Shown in pieces: positions 8,021-15,288 of a stretch of 64,000 bases of DNA. Below the pieces are notes generated by a model that saw only the letters and a list, made by a program, of their open reading frames with translations, made no database searches and was not told the origin of the DNA. The DNA is taken from the NCBI RefSeq assembly GCF_014699055.1, contig NZ_JACXAC010000003.1, forward strand, positions 62,001 to 126,000, in the 5' to 3' direction. The DNA is from Hymenobacter armeniacus. GTDB lineage: Bacteria; Bacteroidota; Bacteroidia; Cytophagales; Hymenobacteraceae. The position numbers were made by a program, and so were the translations under genes. How positions within the stretch are numbered: the stretch's first letter is position 1; each line of letters opens with the position of its first letter.

Positions 8021-9292
8021 ATGGTAAGCATTACCTTTTTTCTGAAGGAACCCCGGCAGGACCGACCCACCCCGCTCATTGCCCGCCTGGCTTTCCAGGG
8101 CCAGAAAGTGAAGGTCTACGTGGGCCTAAAAGTTGAGCCTCGGAAGTGGATTCAGGCCGCGCAGCAATTTCAAACGCGGGGGAATAACCAGGCTGGCCGC
8201 CTTAACGATATGTTGGCGGCCATGCGCACCCGCCTGGAGAATTACTACCTCGATGCTATAGCTGCCGGGACCCTGCCCACGGCCGAGCAACTGCGCCAAG
8301 CCATCGAACCGGAGTTAACGCCCGCTGAAGCACCGGCGCCGCCCCTCGCGGCCGAAGTCGAGCCCGAAGCACCCGCCGGCCCGGGGCTGCTCGCGGCCTA
8401 CCTGGCCTGGGACGTTGCCCTGCAGCACCAGGTACGCCCCGCGACCCGCGCGAGCAACGCGACGACCTACAAGCACATCTGCCACTTCCAGGAGCGCAGC
8501 GGGTACCGCGTGGATTTCGACACGATGACGCCGGTTTTTGCCGCGCAGTTCTGCACCTACCTGCTGAACGAGGTCGGCCTGACCGATAACTCGCTGGCCA
8601 AGATTCTGACCCGGCTCAAGGCTTTTCTGCGGTACGCCCACGAACACGGCCTGACCGAGCGCGCCGATTTCAGGTTCATCAAATGGAAGCGGAGGGAGCC
8701 CGACATTTTGACGTTGACCCTGGCCGAATTGCGGGACGTGGAGCAGCTGGACCTGACAGACTATCCGGGGCTGGCCAATGCCCGCGACCTGTTCCTGCTG
8801 GCTTGCTACACCGGCCTGCGCTACTCCGATTTGGTTTCGCTGCGGCCCGAGCATTTGCAGGGCGAGCGGCTGCGGCTCCGCACCTTAAAAACGCGCGAAC
8901 TGGTTACGATTCCGCTCCGGCCCGAAGCGCGGTGCCTCCTGGCCAGCTGGTTCGCCGGCACGTTGTACAAGGTGAGTAACGTGGGCCTGAATGTAGCCCT
9001 GAAGGAAGTCGGGCAGCGGGCTGGGCTCAATGCAGTGGTCGAGCGCGTGCGTTACCGCGGGGCCCTGCGTCAAACCGAGACGTTTCGCAAATGGCAGTTG
9101 ATTTCCTGCCACACGGCCCGCCGGACGTTTGTGACCCTGGCCCTGGAGCAGAAGATTCGCCCGGAGGTCGTGATGAAGGTGACCGGGCATTCGAGTTGGG
9201 CGACATTCCGCCGCTACGTGAGCATCAGCGAACGCACCGTAGAGCAGGAGTTCGCGGCCGTGTACGGCGCAAGCGAGTCGCCAGAAGGCTAG
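8021..9292 (+). CDS. Tyrosine site-specific integrase
   Basis: 423 aa from the ATG at 8021; a TTG at 8009 is the alternative. It has the three-part layout of Bacteroidota tyrosine recombinases: an N-terminal arm-binding domain (SITFFLKEPRQDRPTPLIARLAF), a SAM-like core-binding domain (~residues 130-220), and a catalytic domain with R267 (CYTGLRYSDL), H364 and R367 (HTARRTF), H390 (TGHSS) and nucleophile Y399 (FRRYVSIS). All key residues are present, so it should be active. It should integrate and excise the element carrying the preceding HTH, primase-like and DUF3987 genes. I found no attachment-site repeat in the window. Confidence 0.92.
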   Translation: MVSITFFLKEPRQDRPTPLIARLAFQGQKVKVYVGLKVEPRKWIQAAQQFQTRGNNQAGRLNDMLAAMRTRLENYYLDAIAAGTLPTAEQLRQAIEPELTPAEAPAPPLAAEVEPEAPAGPGLLAAYLAWDVALQHQVRPATRASNATTYKHICHFQERSGYRVDFDTMTPVFAAQFCTYLLNEVGLTDNSLAKILTRLKAFLRYAHEHGLTERADFRFIKWKRREPDILTLTLAELRDVEQLDLTDYPGLANARDLFLLACYTGLRYSDLVSLRPEHLQGERLRLRTLKTRELVTIPLRPEARCLLASWFAGTLYKVSNVGLNVALKEVGQRAGLNAVVERVRYRGALRQTETFRKWQLISCHTARRTFVTLALEQKIRPEVVMKVTGHSSWATFRRYVSISERTVEQEFAAVYGASESPEG

Positions 9293-9441
9293 CCCTGACG
9301 GGTGCGAGGAAAGTTACCTGATTCCGGGGCCAGGGTAGGAGGGGGTAGGTTCTCGAAACGCTCCACGAGCAAATCATCAACGGCAACGGGGGTGGCCTCG
9401 CTAAGGGCCGGAGCCTTCCGCGACGCTGCCACAAAGAAGGC

Positions 9442-11211
9442 ATGACCGATGATGCGGGCGTATTGCCCTCGAACGCACCGCGACCAAACCCCACATTGCC
9501 GAAACCAGCGGCTCCTTGGGCCCCTAAGGATGGCTGCACCCTCTGGCTCACTGCCCCAGCCCTAATGACTCGCCGTACTTTTCCTGCCGCCGCAACCCGC
9601 CTGCTGCCCGCCACCCTTGACCTGGACGCGCACCTGGCCGCCCAGCCGCCCTCGTTCGCGCCTTTTTCGCGCGATGCCCTCGCCCAACTGCTGCACCTAG
9701 TGGCCACCCTGCCGCTGACAAACCGCAAGCTGGCGAACCGCCTGCGCCACACCGATGGCTACCTGCCGCTCAGCGCCGTTTTCTTGAAGCGCTGGCTGCC
9801 CAACTATGCCGCCTACCTGCGGTATGCCTGCGCCACGGGCTTGCTCGAAACCGACAACTGGTTCGTGGTTGGCGGCAAGTGCCGTAGCTACCGCCTGGGC
9901 GCCAGGTTTCGCAACGCCGGGGGCGCGAGCCGCGCCGTGGTTCTGCGCGACCCGGCTTTTCTGCGGCGCTGGTACGGCCGCTACCAGCAAGGCTGGGGCG
10001 AACGGCAGGTTCCCTGGGCGACCTACGTGGCCTTACTCGACTGGCTCTGCCCCAACTCTTCGCCCCTGCGTATCCGGCAGGCAGAAGCGCTGGCCTTCAG
10101 CGAAGCCGACCGGGCCCGGCAACTGGCCTCCCTTGACCAGCAACAGGCCTTGCCAATCCCCGCCGCTGAGGTGGGTGCGCCCGCTGAGCGGGCAGCAAGC
10201 AACGGCTTGCCTGCCCCGGTGCAGCTGACCACGCAGACCGAACTCGTACTCGATGAGGAAGCCGTCGACGAAGCTGTTTGGGGGGAGCTCCTGGCGGCTG
10301 GTACCCCCGCGCACCTGACCGTGCCCGACCGGCAGGAAGTCAAGCCCCACGAACGCTACTGGCAGCGGTTCACGACCATTCAGAAACTGGCGGAGCGAGA
10401 TTTCGGACCCATCTTCGACCGGCAGGGGCGCCTGCACACGGCCTTGACCAACGCCAGCGGCAATTTGCGTCAATTTATTTATGCCGAAGGATTTGCCCCG
10501 CTCTGGGCTCTGGACTTGCGCAATTCTCAAATTTATTTGGCCACGCTCTTGCTGCGCCCCGACTTTTACGCTGCACCCTTCACCCGCGGGCGACGGGGCA
10601 GCCGCGTGCCCCTCACGCTGCAGGTGGAAGGCCAGCGCCAGCACGCCGAGTTGCAACGCTGCGACCCTGGGTTCTTCTCGACGGTTCGCCGCTTATTGCC
10701 CCCGGGCGGTTCGCACGGGGCCGAGGCCTTGCCGCCCGACGTGGAACAATTTCGGGCCTGGGCCAGCACCGGCGACTTCTACGCCCAGGCGCAAACAGCC
10801 CTGAACCAGGCATTGGGCCAAGAGCTCATTACGGCGGAGGGCAGGAAACAGCAGTTGCTGAAAATCCTGTTTTCGCGCAATAGCACCCGCACGCGTGGAA
10901 AGGCGGCCTTTGCCCAACTTTTTCCCACCGTTGCGGCCGTATTCACGGCTTACAAAGCGGCCGACCACCGCGTACTGCCTTGTTTGCTGCAGGCCGTTGA
11001 GGCTCACTTATTTTTGAAGGTACTGGCCCCGCGCCTCCGCCAGCGTTTTCCGGAGATGTGCCTGTTCACGGTACATGACTCGGTGGTGGTGCCTGCGGAC
11101 CACTTGGACCGGGTGGAGGCCCTGCTGGTGCAGGTACTTACGGCCCAGGTAGGGCTCACCCCGCAGTTCCGGCGCACGGCCTGGGGCAGCGACCCGGACT
11201 GGGCGCGCTAG
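9442..11211 (+). CDS. Polymerase-like protein with T7 RNAP / family A palm motifs
   Basis: 589 aa; an ATG at 9565 is an alternative start. The C-terminal half has four ordered motifs resembling single-subunit polymerases: D326-R-Q-G-R330 followed by LHTALTNASGNLRQF (compare DWRGR in T7 RNA polymerase), motif A with D358 (LDLRNSQIYLATLL), a motif-B-like K469-x7-F477-S478, and motif C H545-D546-S with VVVPADH (compare HDSFGTIPAD in T7). The N-terminal ~250 residues include LPLTNRKLANRLRH, which looks HTH-like. The family comparison is from memory. It could be a replication or priming polymerase of the integrative element, a transcriptase, or a degenerate relative. It follows the integrase on the same strand by 149 bp. 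Confidence 0.5.
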   Translation: MTDDAGVLPSNAPRPNPTLPKPAAPWAPKDGCTLWLTAPALMTRRTFPAAATRLLPATLDLDAHLAAQPPSFAPFSRDALAQLLHLVATLPLTNRKLANRLRHTDGYLPLSAVFLKRWLPNYAAYLRYACATGLLETDNWFVVGGKCRSYRLGARFRNAGGASRAVVLRDPAFLRRWYGRYQQGWGERQVPWATYVALLDWLCPNSSPLRIRQAEALAFSEADRARQLASLDQQQALPIPAAEVGAPAERAASNGLPAPVQLTTQTELVLDEEAVDEAVWGELLAAGTPAHLTVPDRQEVKPHERYWQRFTTIQKLAERDFGPIFDRQGRLHTALTNASGNLRQFIYAEGFAPLWALDLRNSQIYLATLLLRPDFYAAPFTRGRRGSRVPLTLQVEGQRQHAELQRCDPGFFSTVRRLLPPGGSHGAEALPPDVEQFRAWASTGDFYAQAQTALNQALGQELITAEGRKQQLLKILFSRNSTRTRGKAAFAQLFPTVAAVFTAYKAADHRVLPCLLQAVEAHLFLKVLAPRLRQRFPEMCLFTVHDSVVVPADHLDRVEALLVQVLTAQVGLTPQFRRTAWGSDPDWAR

Positions 11212-11318
11212 GCCTGCTTCGGCGCTACCTGCCCGTAAGGACGGCTTGTGCAATTGCAACCGTCCTCGGCTTTCGCGGCGGTATTGCGCCGATTACGGCC
11301 GCACCGCCCGATTGGTAA

Positions 11319-11350
11319 TTGTCCCGCCGTCCCATTGTCCCGTTGTCCCA
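11319..11350. repeat. Four tandem 8-bp repeats (TTGTCCCR type)
   Basis: TTGTCCCG (11319), CCGTCCCA (11327), TTGTCCCG (11335) and TTGTCCCA (11343) are contiguous and head to tail. Short iterated boxes next to replication-type genes suggest iterons or a clustered binding site. The core TGTCCC matches the inverted repeats at 3424-3464 and 7490-7518. Confidence 0.55.
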
Positions 11351-12387
11351 TGCCACACGGTTGATGTGGGATAGGCGGTATGCTGTTTCCCCGCAGGCTT
11401 TTTTTCTGCCTTTTGGAGGCGGCCATGGCGTGGCTAAGTTGGAGGGTTGGTAACAATGCCGCTCTGTATTGGCTGGGCTCCTTGCTCCAGCGGCCTGGGA
11501 CTCAATGTGGGTAACCGCTCCGGTCGCAGCCCAAGCTTCTTTCCCGTGAGTAAGCTAAAGCTCGCTCGTTAATTCCTTGAAGGACCGATAACACCGAAGC
11601 AGGGAAGGGCTTACGGACTATTTGATTGGGGACGGGTCGGAGGGTCAAGGTTTTTTTACGTAATCCTGACGTGGAATAGCTGAGGCCTTAGCTTCTAGAC
11701 TCTTCGCTTGTTCCGGTAGACTTAGCCCACCCTCGCCGCCGCACGCGGTGGAGGACCTAAACACCCCCTTGAAAATAGACTAAGCGAATACTGCCATACG
11801 GGCATCGAAGCAGCAGTAGTCAGCAGCCCGCCACGCGCGGGGCCGGCTTGTACGAACCCGGGGATAGACTTTAACTTCAGATGGCAACCGTGTAAAGGCG
11901 TGAAGTCCAAGGGCGCCGGAACGTGTACCTTATAGTACTACCCCCCGGCTGGAAGTCAAGCCGCTGATGGAAGAGCTCACTGTTTACGGGGCGCGGTTCA
12001 GCTGCCTTCGAAATATCGGTAGTGCCGCTCCGATAGTAATAGTCCTTTCCAGCTGGGAGAGATAGCCTCGATAGTGGCTGTTAACCCCTTGTTATCAATG
12101 CGTAATGCGGTTTTCACTGCTGCTGCTGGTTCTCGGTCGAATGAGAGCGAAAAGGCTAGGTAAGAAACGATTGCAAAACCCCTTGCGCTGTAATCAGGCC
12201 GCCGGTAAGGGCCGCCAACTGCAGGCCCGCCAGCTGAAATGATAGCGCAATTCAGGAAGAAACGACGCGCTTGTGAATGCTCGAGAACAGGAGCAACCAG
12301 AAAAATTACCTTCTACTGCAGAGGAAGCTCCTGTTCGCAAGAAGAGGTAAAAAACACGGAGGAATTCCTATAAAAAGGCAGTGTGGC

Positions 12388-12419
12388 TTTGGAACTGCGA
12401 ATAATTTATTTTACGTTTT
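12388..12419 (+). promoter_or_regulatory. Candidate Bacteroidota-type promoter for the SLOG gene
   Basis: TTTG at 12388-12391 and TACGTTTT at 12412-12419 (seven of eight matches to TAnnTTTG) are 20 bp apart, the expected spacing. They lie about 120 bp upstream of the SLOG start in an AT-rich stretch. Confidence 0.35.
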
Positions 12420-12541
12420 ATGTGAGTTAAAACACTGAAAAACAAAAAGTTAATGGAAAATAAACCATGCTTTGCCCAAGTTAGGAGCTGTGCTCAGCAA
12501 CAAGCGTTGCCACGGGCAATATCCCCATCACCTCTTAACAA

Positions 12542-12913
12542 TTGCATGATATGCGAGTAGCTGTTATTGGGTCCCGTTCTTTTGCAAACTACGAGCAGCT
12601 GGCCCGCGAATTAGATGCCTTAGCGCTTGCTGAAGGCCAGCCCATTACCCTCATTGTTTCGGGCGGAGCGACCGGGGCCGATACCTTGGCGGAACGCTAC
12701 GCCCGGGAGCGCAGCATCCCCACCCGTGTGTTTTTGCCTGACTTCAAAACCTTCGGCAGGAAGGCAACGCTGGTGCGCAACAAGGACGTGGTATCCGCGG
12801 CCGATGTGGTCTGGGCCGTGTGGGACGGCGTGAGCAAGGGGACAGCACACGCGCTCCGAGAATCCCGGAGACTGGGCATCCGCACCATAGTAGTGGTGCC
12901 TGAACTTCCCTAA
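12542..12913 (+). CDS. SLOG-fold protein, DUF2493 / YspA-like
   Basis: 123 aa; starting at the ATG at 12551 (MRVAVIGSRSF) would fit the family better. It has the SLOG Rossmann pattern: VAVIGSRSFANY at the N-terminus, the nucleotide-binding loop VSGGATGADTLAERYA near residue 42, RKATLVRNKDVV and AVWDG. SLOG proteins bind nucleotides or nucleotide-derived signals, and several work as sensors in conflict systems; DUF2493 members are common on phages and mobile elements. The ligand cannot be read from sequence. It is followed closely by a small unknown gene on the same strand. Confidence 0.8.
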   Translation: MHDMRVAVIGSRSFANYEQLARELDALALAEGQPITLIVSGGATGADTLAERYARERSIPTRVFLPDFKTFGRKATLVRNKDVVSAADVVWAVWDGVSKGTAHALRESRRLGIRTIVVVPELP

Positions 12914-12964
12914 GCGCATTTACGCGCTCTTGCCTCACTCCCAATCCAAGCCCCCACCGGGAAT

Positions 12965-13213
12965 ATGCTTAAAGCTCAACAAAAGCGCCTGCGCCGGGCT
13001 TGCCGGCAACTACGCGGCCAGCAACTACAGCTGCTCACCATGGAACTCGCGGGCGTGGTCGCCGTCACCATCCATACCGTCGGCGAGACGCTCACGGTGC
13101 CGCTCCACGGCGACGCGGCCGCGCAGGTAGCCAACACACTACTGGAGGTGCTGCGGGAGCGACGGCAGCTGCTTCGGCGCGAGGCAACCGTCCTTCAGGC
13201 GGAGTTGATGTAG
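12965..13213 (+). CDS. Small protein of unknown function
   Basis: 82 aa, starting 51 bp after the SLOG gene. It has a basic helical N-terminus (KAQQKRLRRACRQLRGQQ), a short beta-like middle (VVAVTIHTVGETLTVPLHGD) and a C-terminal amphipathic helix (NTLLEVLRERRQLLRREATVLQAEL). It has no membrane segment or signal. A strong hairpin lies 57 bp after its stop. I do not recognise it; co-transcription with the SLOG gene is likely. Confidence 0.5.
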   Translation: MLKAQQKRLRRACRQLRGQQLQLLTMELAGVVAVTIHTVGETLTVPLHGDAAAQVANTLLEVLRERRQLLRREATVLQAELM

Positions 13214-13269
13214 GAGCAAGCCGCCAGGGCGGCCCCACCCGCGCCTGGATAGGGCTGCCCTCATCAAGA

Positions 13270-13310
13270 GCCCGCCGCAAAAGCCACGGGGCAGAGCTTT
13301 TGCGGCGGGC
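13270..13310. terminator. Strong hairpin between convergent genes
   Basis: Perfect 15-bp arms (13270-13284 and 13296-13310, starting GCCCGCCGC) surround an 11-nt loop. It lies between the end of the small plus-strand gene and the end of the minus-strand WG-repeat gene. No clear U-tract is seen on either side, but the position suits a shared terminator. Confidence 0.6.
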
Positions 13311-13319
13311 ACCGTGGCG

Positions 13320-14363
13320 CTAGTACTCCGGACACTTCACGCCGTCGAAGGCAACGCACTTGAACTGTTTGTCCACGTAGAAGAAGCCCCGTTCCGAGGT
13401 AAAAGCCTTGGCCAGTGACTTGCCATCGGGGCCAAATTCGAACTCCGTAATGTTCCAGAAGTTTACGGGCAACACCACCTTGCCGGTGTAATCCACCACG
13501 CCTTCGTAAAACTTGTCCTTCTTAACCCGCAGGTAGGAATCGGTCCAGCTGCCGAACTCGTAGCCGGCCGAGGAGGGGATGACGACGCGCCCCGTTTTGT
13601 CAATCAGGGCCGAGTTGTAGTTGTAGGTCTTGCCCACCAGGAACGTGTAGTGTGCGGTTTTGATGGTCGTCGGGCGCCCGTCCGGGGTGGCAATCCGGGT
13701 GACGGCGTAGCCGTTGCCCAGGTTCGGGCTTTCCGAGCCGTAACAGGTAAGCTTGGAAATTTCCTTGCCCTGGACGTTGATAAAGCCCCAAAAATTACTG
13801 TGTTCGATGCCGTCTCGGCTGTCGTTCCGGACGCACACCCGGGCGATGCCGCCCTGCATGGGCTCGATGCGCAGGTACTTGTACGGGGTCAGCAGCGTCC
13901 CGGCCTTGTTGATTAACGCCGCCCGGCCATTCAAGGCCACTGCGGCGCGGCCTTCGCTGAAATCGGTGACTTCGTCAAACGCATAGGGGATGACCAGCAC
14001 GCCGGCCCGGTTGAGGTAGCCGTACTTGCGGCCGTCGAGGCTCACCCCCGCCAGGCCGTCGTGGAAGTAACCGATGTCCTTGAATTTAAGCGCCGCGATT
14101 TCGCGGCCCGTGGAGTCTATAAGGCCGCAGCGGCCGCCGATGCAGACGCGGGCGCAGCCGTCCTGGAAATCCGAGGCTGCCTCGAAGCGGGGCTTGATGA
14201 CCACGGCCCCGGCCGCGTTCTGGTAGCCGAACTTCTCGCCGCTCATCGTTTGCAGGCGCACGGCGGCGAGGCGTTGGGCGGAGGCGCCGACGCTGAGCAC
14301 AAGCGAGAGGAGAAGCGGGGGCAGGAACCGAAAGGTTACAGCAGAGTAACGAACAACTTTCAT
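13320..14363 (-). CDS. Exported WG-repeat protein
   Basis: 347 aa from the ATG at 14363, which begins a signal peptide (MKVVRYS, hydrophobic LPPLLLSLVLSV, then ASAQ as the likely cleavage site). The mature part is built of WG-type beta repeats: GYQNAAGAVVIKPRFEAASDF, CGLIDSTGREI, YGYLNRAGVLVIPYAFDEVTDF, AALINKAGTLLTPYKYL, WGFINVQGKEI and later copies. WG repeats fold into a beta scaffold whose ligand is usually unknown. It is divergent from an XRE regulator across ~110 bp, which may control it. Confidence 0.8.
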   Translation of the reverse strand: MKVVRYSAVTFRFLPPLLLSLVLSVGASAQRLAAVRLQTMSGEKFGYQNAAGAVVIKPRFEAASDFQDGCARVCIGGRCGLIDSTGREIAALKFKDIGYFHDGLAGVSLDGRKYGYLNRAGVLVIPYAFDEVTDFSEGRAAVALNGRAALINKAGTLLTPYKYLRIEPMQGGIARVCVRNDSRDGIEHSNFWGFINVQGKEISKLTCYGSESPNLGNGYAVTRIATPDGRPTTIKTAHYTFLVGKTYNYNSALIDKTGRVVIPSSAGYEFGSWTDSYLRVKKDKFYEGVVDYTGKVVLPVNFWNITEFEFGPDGKSLAKAFTSERGFFYVDKQFKCVAFDGVKCPEY

Positions 14364-14472
14364 GAAATGAGGGAAAAAGAGGTTAATTCTTGAACCCGCA
14401 AAGAAAATCATTCCGATACTTCTGTACCAAATACGTTACAAGTGGCAATTTTTCTGGCCTCAGCTTGCCGGC

Positions 14473-14703
14473 GTGAAAAACGAGGCAGGCATCCGGGCAT
14501 TCGGGGCCCATCTGCAGCGGCTGCGGGAAGCCCGCGGCTGGAGCCGGGAGGTGCTGGCGCAGTCGGCCGACGTGTCGCGCATGACGGTCTACCGCATCGA
14601 AAAAGCCCAACTGGCGGCCTCGCTGGACGTATTTCTGTCCCTGGCCCACGCCTTGGAAATCTCGCCCCGGGAGCTGATGGACTTCCCGCAGCCTATCAAT
14701 TAG
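14473..14703 (+). CDS. XRE-family transcriptional regulator
   Basis: 76 aa from a GTG start. Almost the whole protein is a Cro/CI-type HTH: FGAHLQRLREARGWSREVLAQSADVSRMTVYRIEKAQLAASLDVFLSLAHALEISPRELM. It has no second domain. It is divergent from the WG-repeat gene, and a role in repressing that gene or itself is inferred from position only. Confidence 0.85.
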   Translation: MKNEAGIRAFGAHLQRLREARGWSREVLAQSADVSRMTVYRIEKAQLAASLDVFLSLAHALEISPRELMDFPQPIN

Positions 14704-15288
14704 CATGGTCTGGTGGACGGCTGGTCCCAGCACACCAAAACATCCGAACGTGTAAGGATTACGCGTAATACTTCTCCTCTGTTCCTGGGGCGATAAGGAC
14801 TTGCGTGAGCACATGAAATCGCCTGCCATGGTCACCGACCATCACTCGTTCTCCATCGTTTGCAACTCCACCATAGCGATCGGCACTGACATCGGAATTT
14901 GAGGCAAATTAGTTCGAGCTTGCTCCGCTTATTCTAATGCGTCGCCAATCCAATGCTCTTGGCAGCGCTGGGGCCATGCGGCTAGTTAAATGCTGCCTTT
15001 CGCCTTGGCGTATGTATGAATACCTGAAATACTGAATATTGTGCATGAGATGGCTCATCTAACACGTACGCACCATATATCAACTCTACAGTTTGGTACT
15101 GCAACAGGTCCCATCCATCACAACGGAACGGTCAGGCTGCCTCAGCCCAGCTAGTCGAGCACCCGAACCGCAGTACAATATGCGGAGCTTTACTAAAATT
15201 ATGGGCATGATGAGTAGCTTTAGCATCCTCATTTGACAAGCGTGCAATTTGCCGTCTGTCCTGAGGTGATTATACTCGTCAGTTGCGT
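14704..15288. other. 585-bp stretch without a supported gene
   Basis: No coding frame is convincing on either strand, and composition is mixed. The promoter for the PIWI gene should lie in the last 150 bp, but no clear pair of boxes is visible. Confidence 0.35.

Larger units (their letters stand above)
11212..12541. other. 1.33-kb stretch without a supported protein gene
   Basis: No frame above ~82 codons on either strand looks coding. It contains four tandem 8-bp repeats near its left end (11319-11350) and becomes AT-rich after ~12360. I looked for tmRNA, RNase P, group I and group II intron signatures and found none that fit. It may hold an element origin, an unrecognised RNA or decayed DNA. 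Confidence 0.45.

Noticed and set aside
11461-12360. Possible tmRNA, RNase P RNA or self-splicing intron in the 1.3-kb gap
   Set aside because: No tmRNA 5' end or tRNA-like 3' end, no RNase P core motifs, no group I or group II core sequences could be placed.
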